A stretch of 64,000 nucleotides of DNA from Neisseria yangbaofengii (lineage in GTDB: Bacteria > Pseudomonadota > Gammaproteobacteria > Burkholderiales > Neisseriaceae), in the NCBI RefSeq assembly GCF_014898075.1, contig NZ_CP062976.1:1612001-1676000 (forward strand), in the 5' to 3' direction. Positions 1 to 8,794 of the stretch are shown piece after piece; the first letter of the stretch is position 1; every line of letters starts with the position of its first letter. The notes beneath the pieces are model-generated. The model ran no database searches and was not told the origin of the DNA. It worked only from the letters and a program-made list of their open reading frames with translations. Made by a program: the position numbers and the translations under genes.

Positions 1-1239
1 GCGCGTTCGATGTCGATGCAGGCTGTTCGTGTGGTGGAGACTATTGCCGGCAAAAACACCATGGGCATTGAATTGCCGAATGAATACCGCCAAGACGTAA
101 TGTTGAGCGAAATTTTATCTTCGGAAGTATTTAACGAAGCCCAATCCAAGCTGACCGTCGCCTTGGGTAAAGACATTTCCGGCAACCCTGTGGTCGGCGA
201 CCTGGCCAAAATGCCGCATTTATTGGTAGCAGGCATGACCGGTTCGGGCAAATCCGTCGGCGTCAACGGCATGATCATGTCCATACTGTATAAAGCCACA
301 CCGGATGAAGTTCGCTTCATCATGATTGATCCGAAAATGCTGGAATTGAGCATTTACGACGGCATTCCGCACCTGCTCTGCCCTGTTGTCACCGATATGC
401 GTGAAGCCGGTCAGGCGCTGAATTGGTGTGTGGCTGAGATGGAAAAACGCTACCGCCTGCTTTCCCATGCCGGCGTTCGCAATTTAGACGGCTTCAATAA
501 AAAAGTCGAAGATGCCCAAGCAGCAGGCAAGCCGCTGCCGAACCCCTTCAGTCTCAATCCTGATGACCCGGAACCATTGGAAAAACTGCCGCTGATTGTA
601 TTAGTGATTGACGAATTGGCCGATTTGATGATGACCGAACGCAAAGCCGTCGAGCAGCAAATCGCCCGCTTGGCGCAAAAAGCGCGTGCCGCGGGCATTC
701 ACATGATTGTCGCTACCCAACGCCCAAGCGTCGATGTGGTAACCGGCTTGATTAAAGCCAATATCCCGACGCGCATGGCCTTTACCGTGCAAAGCAAAAT
801 CGACAGCCGGACTATTCTCGATCAAATGGGTGCGGACGAATTGCTGAAATACGGCGATTCACTATTCCTCCAACCGGGCAGCGCCGAGCCGACACGCGTG
901 CAAGGTGCGTTTGTATCTGATGACGAAGTGCATAAAGTCGTTGCCCATGTCAAAGAACAAGCTCCGACCCGCTACATCGAAGGCTTGCTCAGCGGCGAAG
1001 CGGCATTGGAAACCACCAACATCATCAACCCAAATGCCGACAGCGACGAATTGTTCGATCAAGCCGTTGCATTTGTATTAGACAGCAAAAAAACCTCGAT
1101 TTCCGCACTGCAACGCCAATTGCGCATCGGTTACAACCGCGCGGCCAATTTGATGGAAGCATTGGAAAACGCAGGTGTGGTAACCCCTGCCGACATCAGC
1201 GGCAGCCGTCGCATTTTGGCGCAAAAAGACCAGCTTTGA
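1..1239 (+). CDS. ftsK: DNA translocase FtsK, C-terminal part (5' end outside window)
   Basis: The reading frame is open from base 1, so the gene begins upstream. The visible 412 residues cover the motor and the DNA-recognition end of the septal DNA pump that resolves chromosome dimers with XerCD. A Walker A motif ([12 protein letters not shown]) lies near residue 75 of the ATG-initiated stretch and a Walker B-like [12 protein letters not shown] near 200. The RecA-like motor is followed by a winged-helix gamma domain of about 65 residues ([21 protein letters not shown]), which in this family reads KOPS sequences. The gene ends with an uptake-sequence hairpin 16 bases downstream. The membrane domain cannot be seen. 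Confidence 0.95.
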   Translation, partial: ARSMSMQAVRVVETIAGKNTMGIELPNEYRQDVMLSEILSSEVFNEAQSKLTVALGKDISGNPVVGDLAKMPHLLVAGMTGSGKSVGVNGMIMSILYKATPDEVRFIMIDPKMLELSIYDGIPHLLCPVVTDMREAGQALNWCVAEMEKRYRLLSHAGVRNLDGFNKKVEDAQAAGKPLPNPFSLNPDDPEPLEKLPLIVLVIDELADLMMTERKAVEQQIARLAQKARAAGIHMIVATQRPSVDVVTGLIKANIPTRMAFTVQSKIDSRTILDQMGADELLKYGDSLFLQPGSAEPTRVQGAFVSDDEVHKVVAHVKEQAPTRYIEGLLSGEAALETTNIINPNADSDELFDQAVAFVLDSKKTSISALQRQLRIGYNRAANLMEALENAGVVTPADISGSRRILAQKDQL

Positions 1240-1254
1240 TTTAAAGCATTGCAA

Positions 1255-1290
1255 AGGCCGTCTGAAAATTCATTTTCAGACGGCCTTTTT
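1255..1290 (+). terminator. DUS-pair intrinsic terminator after ftsK
   Basis: Inverted copies of the Neisseria uptake sequence (AGGCCGTCTGAAAAT and its complement) form a hairpin of about 14 bp followed by a T run. It lies just after the ftsK stop. Confidence 0.85.
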
Positions 1291-1336
1291 TAGATATAAA
1301 CAAGAATGAATTACCGTATTGATCTGAATCACAGTT

Positions 1337-1441
1337 TATAGTGGATTCACTTTAAAACAGGACAAGGCGGCGGGCCTAAGACAATATGGATAATACGGCT
1401 AGGCGAACCAACGCCGTATATTTTAAAAGGGATTCACTATA
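1337..1441. repeat. Correia-type repeat (CREE-like), copy A
   Basis: A 105-bp element with imperfect terminal inverted repeats (TATAGTGGATTCACTTTAAAA at the left, complement at the right, ending CACTATA) around a GC-richer core with ACAAGGCGGCG and the CGCCGTAT arm. Similar copies lie at 15752, 21049 (half) and 39434. The ends resemble the Neisseria Correia elements, non-autonomous repeats that can carry promoters, IHF sites and RNase III targets. It lies between ftsK and tig. Confidence 0.8.
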
Positions 1442-1669
1442 TTTTGTCCCATCCTTACCGATCCACACCACAGGCTGCCTGAACCGACCAATTTTCAGAC
1501 GGCCTTATCGCCTATTATTCAAACATTGTGATATACTAGTCGGCTGAATTTTATCCCTTTTGCAACCAATGGCCGCCAGAGGCTGCCGATTGTCGTTTTG
1601 CCGCCTTTGAAGGCAAATCACGCAAACAGGTTCCCATCCATTAATCAACAAGATATTTAAGGGCTTACG

Positions 1670-2980
1670 ATGAGCGTAACTGTAGAAACTTTAGAAAACT
1701 TGGAACGCAAAGTAATTGTGTCTCTGCCTTGGGCTGAAATCAACGCAGAAACCGACAAACGTTTGAAACAAACCCAACGCCGCGTAAAAATCGACGGCTT
1801 CCGTCCGGGTAAAGCTCCCTTGAAAATGGTTGCGCAAATGTACGGCGCAAGCGCCCAAAACGATGTAATGAACGAATTGGTTCAACGTGCATTCTACGAC
1901 ATCGCCGTAAGCGAAAACCTGAAAGTAGCAGGCTTCCCGCGTTTTGAAGGCGTGGAAGAACAAGACGAACAAGAATACTTCAAAATCGCAGCGGTTTTTG
2001 AAGTATTCCCTGAAGTTATCGTTGGCGACTTGTCAGCACAAGAAGTTGAAAAAGTAACCGCCAACGTTGGCGATGCCGAAGTAGACCAAACTGTTGAAAT
2101 CCTGCGCAAACAACGCACCCGCTACAACCACGTTGAGCGCGAAGCGAAAAACGACGACCGCGTAATCATCGACTTTGAAGGCAAAATCGACGGCGAATCG
2201 TTTGAAGGCGGCTCTTCTGAAAACTACGCATTCGTATTGGGTTCAGGCCAAATGCTGCCTGAATTCGAAGCAGGCATTGTGGGCATGAAAGCCGGTGAAA
2301 GCAAAGACGTTGAAGTAAATTTCCCTGAAGAATACCATGGCCAAGAAGTAGCCGGTAAAACCGCCGTGTTCACCATCACTTTAAACAATGTTTCCGAGCC
2401 GACTTTGCCGGAAGTGGACGCTGATTTCGCTAAAGCTTTGGGCATTGAAGATGGTGATGTCGCTAAAATGCGTGAAGAAGTGAAGAAAAACGTTGGCCGC
2501 GAAGTAGAACGCCGCATCCAAAACCAGACCAAAGATTCCGTGATGGAAGCTTTATTGAAAGCGTCTGAATTGCAAGTACCTAACGCTTTGGTGAATGAAG
2601 AAGCTAGCCGCTTGGCCAATGAAATGAAACAAAACTTCGTGAATCAAGGCATGGCTGATGCTGCCAACTTGGATTTGCCAATCGATATGTTCAAAGAACA
2701 AGCCGAACGCCGCGTATCTTTAGGCTTGATTTTGGCTAAATTGGTTGAAGAAAACAAACTGGAACCGACTGAAGAGCAAATCAAAGCTGTTGTGGCCAAC
2801 TTTGCTGAAAGCTACGAAGATCCGAAAGAAGTGATCGATTGGTACTACGGCGACGAAAGCCGCTTGCAAGGCCCGACTTCTTTGGCCGTTGAAAGCAACG
2901 TGGTTGACTTTGTGCTGGGCAAAGCCAAAGTCACTGAAAAAACTTTGTCATTTGACGAAGTAATGGGCGCACAAGCCTAA
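1670..2980 (+). CDS. tig: Trigger factor (ribosome-associated chaperone and prolyl isomerase)
   Basis: At 436 residues it is full length for trigger factor, which binds the ribosome exit tunnel and folds nascent chains. The N-terminal ribosome-binding domain carries the signature around GFRPGKAPLKM (residues 43-53). An FKBP-type PPIase domain follows (about 150-245, DDRVIIDFEGKIDGESFEGG), then the long helical C-terminal chaperone arms. The ATG at 1670 follows a long leader from the Correia repeat region. tig is followed by clpP, the usual bacterial order (tig-clpP-clpX). clpX is missing here: an IS element lies after clpP instead. Confidence 0.97.
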   Translation: MSVTVETLENLERKVIVSLPWAEINAETDKRLKQTQRRVKIDGFRPGKAPLKMVAQMYGASAQNDVMNELVQRAFYDIAVSENLKVAGFPRFEGVEEQDEQEYFKIAAVFEVFPEVIVGDLSAQEVEKVTANVGDAEVDQTVEILRKQRTRYNHVEREAKNDDRVIIDFEGKIDGESFEGGSSENYAFVLGSGQMLPEFEAGIVGMKAGESKDVEVNFPEEYHGQEVAGKTAVFTITLNNVSEPTLPEVDADFAKALGIEDGDVAKMREEVKKNVGREVERRIQNQTKDSVMEALLKASELQVPNALVNEEASRLANEMKQNFVNQGMADAANLDLPIDMFKEQAERRVSLGLILAKLVEENKLEPTEEQIKAVVANFAESYEDPKEVIDWYYGDESRLQGPTSLAVESNVVDFVLGKAKVTEKTLSFDEVMGAQA

Positions 2981-3145
2981 TCTGCCGTCTGAAACATGAC
3001 ATCATTAAAGCACTGAAGCAGCGAGCGCGCTTTGGTGCTTTTTGTTCATTGAGTGCATTTAAGTTGAAATGCCGGCCATTTGGCACCATATACGGAAAAG
3101 ATGATTTACTGATTTCCGCATCACTAACTCACAGGAAAAGCCTGC

Positions 3146-3775
3146 ATGACTCCAGACATTCAAAACTATCTCGTTCCCACCGTTATCGAACAAAGCGGCC
3201 GTGGCGAACGCGCTTTCGATATTTATTCCCGCCTGCTGAAAGAACGCATTGTGTTTTTGGTTGGCCCCGTAACCGACGAATCCGCCAATCTGGTAGTGGC
3301 GCAATTGCTGTTTTTAGAAAGCGAAAATCCGGACAAGGATATTTATTTCTACATCAACTCCCCGGGCGGCTCGGTAACTGCGGGCATGTCTATTTACGAC
3401 ACCATGAATTTTATCAAGCCTAACGTATCAACCCTGTGTTTGGGTCAGGCTGCCAGCATGGGAGCATTTTTACTTTCTGCCGGTGAAAAAGGCAAACGCT
3501 TTGCCCTGCCCAACAGCCGCATCATGATTCACCAACCGTTGATTCATGGCGGTTTATCCGGTCAAGCTTCCGACATTGAAATTCATGCCAAAGAGCTGAT
3601 TAAGATTAAAGAAAAACTCAACCGCCTGTTGGCCAAACATTGCGACCGCGATTTGGCTGATTTGCAACGTGATACCGACCGCGACAATTACATGTCTGCC
3701 AATGAAGCCAAAGAATACGGCTTAATCGACCAAGTATTGGAAAGCCGCGAAGCATTGTTGGCAGAAACCAACTAA
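3146..3775 (+). CDS. clpP: ATP-dependent Clp protease proteolytic subunit
   Basis: At 209 residues this is the normal length for ClpP, the serine peptidase barrel that works with ClpX or ClpA; clpA and clpS are also in this window at 53.5-56.1 kb. The nucleophile serine sits in [14 protein letters not shown] and the catalytic histidine in [12 protein letters not shown]. The short N-terminal segment before [18 protein letters not shown] fits the processed propeptide. The ATG at 3146 has a purine-rich stretch (ACAGGAAAAG) about 8 bases upstream. A DUS-pair terminator follows directly. Confidence 0.97.
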   Translation: MTPDIQNYLVPTVIEQSGRGERAFDIYSRLLKERIVFLVGPVTDESANLVVAQLLFLESENPDKDIYFYINSPGGSVTAGMSIYDTMNFIKPNVSTLCLGQAASMGAFLLSAGEKGKRFALPNSRIMIHQPLIHGGLSGQASDIEIHAKELIKIKEKLNRLLAKHCDRDLADLQRDTDRDNYMSANEAKEYGLIDQVLESREALLAETN

Positions 3776-3789
3776 ATCATTCATTATAA

Positions 3790-3826
3790 AAAGCCGTCTG
3801 AAAAATTGATTTTCAGACGGCTTTTA
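3790..3826 (+). terminator. DUS-pair terminator after clpP
   Basis: AAAGCCGTCTGAAAAAT and its complement form a hairpin followed by CTTTTAT. The left end of the IS630-type element abuts it directly. Confidence 0.8.
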
Positions 3827-3879
3827 TAGTATATTAAAATAAGAATTCCTAAATCAACACTGAATATTTAGAGTCCAAA

Positions 3880-4230
3880 ATGTCATACTCAATAGAACTA
3901 CGAGAAAAAGCATACCAATACTATCAGGCATGCAAAAATGCTAGCGAAGTTTGCAAAGCATACCAAATTGACCCAAAAACATTTCGAAGTTGGAGAAAAC
4001 GCTATGAGCAAACTGGTTCATTTGAACATCAAGTCAAAGGTGGCAATGCAACCAAAGTCAATAAAAACCTGCTCATAAAATATGTTAAAGAACACCCTGA
4101 TGCATACCAGCATGAAATTGCAGCTCATTTTGGGTGTACGCCGGCTAATATTTGTTATTTGTTCAAAGTATTGGGTATGACGCGTAAAAAAAGACCACGA
4201 GCTACAAAGAACAAAAACCAGAACAGGTAG
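3880..4230 (+). CDS. IS630-type transposase, first frame (DNA-binding part)
   Basis: A 116-residue N-terminal part of the transposase with two helix-turn-helix motifs (ELREKAYQYYQACKNASEVC and HEIAAHFGCTPANICYLFKV). It ends in a different frame from the catalytic part. An A7G run at 4186-4193 lies just before the end and fits a -1 ribosomal slip joining this frame to the next, as in known two-frame IS630 elements. The second copy keeps the same run, so the split is not random damage. Confidence 0.8.
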   Translation: MSYSIELREKAYQYYQACKNASEVCKAYQIDPKTFRSWRKRYEQTGSFEHQVKGGNATKVNKNLLIKYVKEHPDAYQHEIAAHFGCTPANICYLFKVLGMTRKKRPRATKNKNQNR

Positions 4231-4733
4231 CCGCTTATCAACAAGCATTAAATCAATATGCTGATTATCAAGTTGTTTTCCTTGATAAAACAGGATTTGA
4301 TACTTTTTACTACCGTCCTTATGCCTATTCACCAAAAGGGCTTCCAGTTAAAGCGCAAATCAGTGGTAAACGATACCAGCGCACATCACTGGTTGCAGCT
4401 CAAATCAAAGACCAAAGTAATCTAATTGCACCCATGATTTATTCAGGCACGATGGATAGTCGTTTATTTGAAGCATGGTTTGAAGGCGTATTGCTGCCTG
4501 AATTAACTGAACAATCTGTTATTGTGATGGATAATGCTCGCTTTCATCGGATGCCTGTTTTAGCAGAGATTTCAGAAAAAGAGGGGCATAAAATCTTAGC
4601 TCTTGCATCTTATTCGCCAGAGCTTAATCCGATTGAAAAAGCATGGGCGAACATTAAAAAGCATCTACGAAAAGTGCTGCCTGAAATAGGCAATTTTATG
4701 GCCGCATTAATGAGTAGTTTTTATTTTAATTAA
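4188..4733 (+). CDS. IS630-type transposase, second frame (DDE catalytic part)
   Basis: Read from the A7G slip site, this frame carries the DDE core: VVFLDKTGF (first aspartate), VIVMDNARFH (second aspartate) and SYSPELNPIEKAW (glutamate). Compared with copy 2, the residue after the first aspartate is K instead of E and a conserved P is S in the third motif, so this copy may be weakened or dead. There is no usual start codon at the frame beginning; it depends on frameshifting. Confidence 0.75.
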   Translation, partial: KKTTSYKEQKPEQVAAYQQALNQYADYQVVFLDKTGFDTFYYRPYAYSPKGLPVKAQISGKRYQRTSLVAAQIKDQSNLIAPMIYSGTMDSRLFEAWFEGVLLPELTEQSVIVMDNARFHRMPVLAEISEKEGHKILALASYSPELNPIEKAWANIKKHLRKVLPEIGNFMAALMSSFYFN

Positions 4734-4815
4734 CTATATTTATCAATAAATGACTGAACATAAAAATATCACTGTTCTTTGCCATGCGTGATTCAAATCT
4801 TCTTTGAAATAAAAA

Positions 4816-4851
4816 AAGGCCGTCTGAAAGCTTTACTTTCAGACGGCCTCA
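4816..4851 (+). terminator. DUS-pair hairpin upstream of coaBC
   Basis: AAGGCCGTCTGAAAG and its complement around a short loop, in the 185-base gap between the IS element and coaBC. It was probably the far end of the clpP-side intergenic region before the IS arrived. Confidence 0.65.
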
Positions 4852-4922
4852 ATCTATATACTTCACTTCATGATATAGTAGCAATATTCCGACTCTTTTT
4901 AATTTAGATACACGTTATTGAC

Positions 4923-6104
4923 ATGAGCAAACATATTCTATTGGGCATCAGCGGTGGCATTGCGGCTTACAAATCTTGCGAATTGGTGCGCCTTTTGAAA
5001 AAACAAGGCTATGATGTGACCGTGGCCATGAGCCGTGCGGCAGCAGAATTTATTTCGCCACTCACTTTTCAGGCTTTAAGCGGCAATCCTGTACTAACCG
5101 ATACCCATGATAGCGAATCGGGAGGCAACGGCATGGTGCATATTAATTTAACGCGCGAAGCGGATGTATTTCTGATTGCACCTGCGACCGCCAATACTTT
5201 AGCTAAAATCGCCAACGGAATTGCCGATAATTTATTGACCAATCTGGCTGCTGCACGCAAATGCCCTTTGGTAGTCGCACCGGCGATGAATGTGGAAATG
5301 TGGTTTAACCCTGCCAATCAGCGCAATATCCGCCAACTGATTTCAGACGGCATTACCGTATTCCAACCCAATAGCGGCGAACAAGCTTGCGGCGAAGTTG
5401 GCGTCGGCCGTATGCCGGAGGCGGCAGAACTGGCTGATTTATTGCCGGATGTTTGGACGGCTAAATCCTTAAAAGGTAAAAAAATCTTGCTCACTGCGGG
5501 CGCGACTTTCGAAGCGATTGACCCCGTACGTGGCATTACCAATATTTCCAGCGGACAAATGGGTATGGCTTTGGCACGTGCCTGCCGGGCTGCCGGTGCA
5601 GAAGTCAGCTTGGTTTACGGCCAAATTCAGACGGCCATTCCGGCCGGTTTACACACCAGCGAACAAGCAATCAGCGCGGAAGCCATGTATCAGGCGGTTC
5701 ATCAGCAGATTCAACAGCAAGATGCCTTTATTTCCGTTGCTGCCGTTGCCGACTATAAAGTCAGAAACAGCAGCGGGCAGAAATTGAAAAAAGACGGCGG
5801 CGGCAAAGCACCGGTTATCGAACTAACCGAAAACCCTGATATTCTCGCTTCGGTCGCTGCCCTGCCCAATCCGCCTTTCTGCGTAGGCTTTGCCGCGGAG
5901 AGCGAAAACGTTTTAGAATATGGTCGTGCTAAACGTCTGCGCAAAAATATCCCGATGCTGGTCGCCAATCAGGTTTCCATTGCCATGGGCAAACCGACCA
6001 ACCAAATTACTATTATCGATGCCGAACAGGAAACTTCTTTCCCCGAAACCAGCAAACAGCAGGCCGCGGAAGCGATTGTGAAGCGCTTGGCGGAATTATT
6101 GTAA
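4923..6104 (+). CDS. coaBC: Bifunctional phosphopantothenoylcysteine decarboxylase / phosphopantothenate-cysteine ligase
   Basis: 393 residues, normal for the fused CoaBC protein that makes 4'-phosphopantetheine in coenzyme A synthesis. The N-terminal CoaC flavoprotein half begins ILLGISGGIAAYKSCELVRLL and carries the active-site loop PAMNVEMW. The C-terminal CoaB half begins near residue 185 (KKILLTAGATFEAIDPVRGITN) with SVAAVADY and the conserved KLKK stretch. It stands alone between two DUS hairpins, so it is probably monocistronic. Confidence 0.96.
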   Translation: MSKHILLGISGGIAAYKSCELVRLLKKQGYDVTVAMSRAAAEFISPLTFQALSGNPVLTDTHDSESGGNGMVHINLTREADVFLIAPATANTLAKIANGIADNLLTNLAAARKCPLVVAPAMNVEMWFNPANQRNIRQLISDGITVFQPNSGEQACGEVGVGRMPEAAELADLLPDVWTAKSLKGKKILLTAGATFEAIDPVRGITNISSGQMGMALARACRAAGAEVSLVYGQIQTAIPAGLHTSEQAISAEAMYQAVHQQIQQQDAFISVAAVADYKVRNSSGQKLKKDGGGKAPVIELTENPDILASVAALPNPPFCVGFAAESENVLEYGRAKRLRKNIPMLVANQVSIAMGKPTNQITIIDAEQETSFPETSKQQAAEAIVKRLAELL

Positions 6105-6118
6105 CGAATCATAATAAA

Positions 6119-6160
6119 ATGCCGTCTGAAACCATCATATCGTTTTCAGACGGCATTTTA
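6119..6160. terminator. Bidirectional DUS-pair terminator between coaBC and res
   Basis: ATGCCGTCTGAAAC and its complement form a hairpin with A and T runs on both sides, serving converging coaBC (+) and res (-). It uses the AT form of the uptake sequence. Confidence 0.8.
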
Positions 6161-6164
6161 TTAG

Positions 6165-7571
6165 TTACGCCAATTCTTCCAGCTTTTGCACCACCCGATA
6201 ATGTACGCCATCAAACACCATAAAGTGCTTTGCCGCACAGGCGATTTTCTGCCGTTCCGGAGCCCCCAATTTATCAAAATCTACGCCCTCTTGTATGCCT
6301 TTTCCGGTATTTTTGGTTTCAGCGACAAAATACACTTTCTCCTGATTTTCCAGCACCAGCGCCCAATCGGGATTATATGCGCCGATTGGCGTCGGAATCT
6401 TAAACCAATGCGGCAGTTTGAAATACAAACGCACATTTTCATGACGCTCACAGGCGGCGGCAAATTCCTTTTCCGTAGCGGAATCAAGCGGAATGAAGTC
6501 GGACACAATCGTTTTTTGCTGTTTACCCTCCTCTTTCCCTACTTCAAACGTAAACGGATTCAAGAAAAACTCAATTCCCTCCTGCTCCAGCTTTTGCCAA
6601 TCGGCCAAGCTTTGCATGTAGCCGATTTCTTCCAGCTTGAAATACTCAATGCCTTCTATCATCAAACCATTTAACGCCAACAAGATTTTTTCCGCTGCCA
6701 AATCAATAAACCGTTGCGGATTATTGCCGATTTCACCGATACGTCCCGACTCCCGTATAATTTCAAACAAAGTCGCCCGTGTCAGACGGGTTTTCTTTTC
6801 CAATTCATACAATACATCCGGCACGGCCCAATCCATATCGGTCTGCACGTTATGACCGTTTGTCTGTTCACCCCAGATACCGTCGGTTTGCGATTGGTGA
6901 ATCATCGCTTTCTGTACGCTAATTTGCGGTTTCCGCACCGTCGGCATCGCAGCCAACAGCTTTGAAGCCGTCTGAATCAAGGCCGCGCGGTCAAACTGTA
7001 CCCGATAGCGGGTACGCTGCTGTAATTTCTGCCAGATTTCCGCAAATACTGGATCAAGCGTGAAGCCCTTACGGTAGGTTTGCCGCCTTTTATCCTCTGC
7101 CTTTTTCAACCCGCCGTTGCTGAATTTAATGCCGCATTCGTCTTCATATTCTTTCTGCAGATTGGCCGCAAAACTTTCATAACTTTCATTCGGTATGACC
7201 GTTAAAATATTCACACCTTCATCGCGCACACGCTCTCCCTTCTGATTAACCGCCAAACGCAAACCACGGCCGATTTCCTGGCGTTTCTTAATCGGCGAAC
7301 GGGTTTCGTTAAGCGTGCAGATTTGGAACACATTCGGATTATCCCAGCCCTCTTTCAATTCGGAATGAGAGAAGATAAAACGCAACCGGTTATCGAAAGA
7401 CAATAATTTCTCTTTGTCTTTCATAATCAGATTATAAGTATCTTCGTCAGCTTTCGTATTACCTTTAGTGTCTTTATCTTGCGAAAAATAACCGTCGTGC
7501 ACCCCCCTCCGCAGACTCCCCCGTTTCACGCCGATAAATTTCCTCGAACCATTTTGCAAACTTACCGCCAT
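6165..7571 (-). CDS. res: Type III restriction enzyme Res subunit, C-terminal fragment after a frameshift
   Basis: Carries the second helicase half and nuclease end of a Type III Res protein. FIFSHSELKEGWDNPNVFQICTL and QEIGRGLRLAVNQ are superfamily 2 motifs V and VI. The end contains NPDWALVLENQEKVYFVAETKNTGKG, the PD-(E/D)xK-like core of Type III nucleases. Homology resumes at VHDGYFSQDKDTKGN (about 7500), so the listed start upstream of that is out of frame noise. It joins the N-terminal fragment at a G6 run (plus-strand C6, 7502-7507). Removing one G would restore one reading frame of about 870 residues. Confidence 0.85.
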   Translation of the reverse strand: MAVSLQNGSRKFIGVKRGSLRRGVHDGYFSQDKDTKGNTKADEDTYNLIMKDKEKLLSFDNRLRFIFSHSELKEGWDNPNVFQICTLNETRSPIKKRQEIGRGLRLAVNQKGERVRDEGVNILTVIPNESYESFAANLQKEYEDECGIKFSNGGLKKAEDKRRQTYRKGFTLDPVFAEIWQKLQQRTRYRVQFDRAALIQTASKLLAAMPTVRKPQISVQKAMIHQSQTDGIWGEQTNGHNVQTDMDWAVPDVLYELEKKTRLTRATLFEIIRESGRIGEIGNNPQRFIDLAAEKILLALNGLMIEGIEYFKLEEIGYMQSLADWQKLEQEGIEFFLNPFTFEVGKEEGKQQKTIVSDFIPLDSATEKEFAAACERHENVRLYFKLPHWFKIPTPIGAYNPDWALVLENQEKVYFVAETKNTGKGIQEGVDFDKLGAPERQKIACAAKHFMVFDGVHYRVVQKLEELA

Positions 7572-8769
7572 GACGGTAATTTGCCACTTTATCTATAAAA
7601 AACAACGACAAAACTTTAATCCCATGTTTTTTCAGACGGCCTTCTTTTTTCAAATGCTCTTTGACCGTTTCGGCGATTTGATTTTTCATCACCTCATCAC
7701 GCAACAAATCATCGTCTTCCCCTTGCGTAATAACCGTGCCATCGGACAGCGACAAAATGCCGTTTTCCGCATCCAAGCCGTTGACGATAAAACCATGCCG
7801 GTAGCTTTCATTACCATTTGATTTATCAAACAAATCATCATCCGCCGATACCGACACCGTTTTCTTTTTGGTTTCCTTCCTATCCTGATAATGGATTTCC
7901 ACCTTCGCCGTCAGTTTTTTCTTGCCGCTGACAAATTCCTTAAGCACCACATAAGCGCCGTTCACATCATTTTTCGCCAACACCGGCATCACTTCAATCT
8001 GCTTTACCAGCTTTTGATTGTAAGCATCGATCGGATTCAGGCTGTAAACCTTATGATACGGCTGCTTATGAGTCGCCGAATAACGCAATGTAAACAATGG
8101 ATTCAGCACATCAACCGCCTGCTTGGCCAAGTCCGTTTCCATATTTTGCGGCTCATCAATCAACACAATCGGACAAGTATCGCGGATAAATTTAATCGGG
8201 GCCTCACCACTTTCGTTTACCCGATTGATCACATTGTCTTCTTTTTTAAATGCATCGATATTCATCACCAGAATTTCAATGTGTTGGTTGCAGGCGAAAT
8301 TGCGCAATACATTCAGACACACACTGTCGTAAACATTCGCATTGACCACCGGCTTATCGAATTCATTGGCAAAATGCTCTGCCGTAGCACGAATAGTCTG
8401 CAATACGCCCTCGCGAATCGCCACGCTCGGCACCACAATCACAAATTTACGCCAACCGTAGCGTTTGTTCAGCTCAAACACCGTACGCAGGTAAACATAG
8501 GTTTTACCCGTACCCGTTTCCATTTCCACTGAGAAATTCAACCCATATTGCCCCAATTCGGTTTCAGGCCGTCTGAAACGCTTTTGCACTGCCGCTAAAT
8601 TCGCTGCAATTTCCGTATGCGGCAGCATCAAGCGGTTGGCCGCCACAGGATTCACACCGGCCGCATCCAATTCAAACACATCCGCATGGTTCGGTTCGCC
8701 TCGGAACAAATCCGCTACCGCCGATACTGCTTCCTGCTGATATTGCAATTTTTCAAATTTCAACTGCAT
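7474..8769 (-). CDS. res: Type III restriction enzyme Res subunit, N-terminal fragment
   Basis: Carries the ATP-binding half of Res: Walker A METGTGKTYVYLRTVFEL (near residue 90) and a DEAD-like LIDEPQNMET. The ATG at 8769 (MQLKFEKLQYQQEAV) is preceded by AAGGGATTGAAG and is preferred to a TTG two codons upstream. It lies 25 bases after the mod stop, with an uptake sequence in the gap, so mod and res form one operon. Homology runs to GESAEGG, then the frame changes at a G6 run and ends at 7474. The enzyme cuts only in complex with Mod, so loss here would leave at most a methyltransferase. Confidence 0.85.
   Translation of the reverse strand: MQLKFEKLQYQQEAVSAVADLFRGEPNHADVFELDAAGVNPVAANRLMLPHTEIAANLAAVQKRFRRPETELGQYGLNFSVEMETGTGKTYVYLRTVFELNKRYGWRKFVIVVPSVAIREGVLQTIRATAEHFANEFDKPVVNANVYDSVCLNVLRNFACNQHIEILVMNIDAFKKEDNVINRVNESGEAPIKFIRDTCPIVLIDEPQNMETDLAKQAVDVLNPLFTLRYSATHKQPYHKVYSLNPIDAYNQKLVKQIEVMPVLAKNDVNGAYVVLKEFVSGKKKLTAKVEIHYQDRKETKKKTVSVSADDDLFDKSNGNESYRHGFIVNGLDAENGILSLSDGTVITQGEDDDLLRDEVMKNQIAETVKEHLKKEGRLKKHGIKVLSLFFIDKVANYRHGGKFAKWFEEIYRRETGESAEGGARRLFFAR
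7502..7507 (-). repeat. G6 homopolymer (C6 on plus strand) at the res frameshift
   Basis: The coding strand reads GGAGGGGGGTGCAC. Five G in this run would connect the two res fragments in frame (GESAEG then VHDGYFSQD). It may be a phase-variable tract, a fixed mutation or a homopolymer sequencing error. Six G is short for efficient slippage. Confidence 0.6.
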
Positions 8770-8794
8770 CTTCAATCCCTTCTTTCAGACGGCC

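Larger units (their letters stand above)
3825..4738 (+). mobile_element. IS630-type insertion sequence, copy 1 (both ends present)
   Basis: About 914 bp bounded by matching ends: the left end reads TATAGTATATTAAAATAA and the complement of the right end reads TATAGTTAATTAAAATAA. It encodes a two-frame transposase. TA at both tips fits the TA target choice of the IS630/Tc1 group. A second copy at 21099 is about 98% identical through base 4709 of this one. Almost all differences are transitions, five of them at CCGG sites (see findings). Confidence 0.85.
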
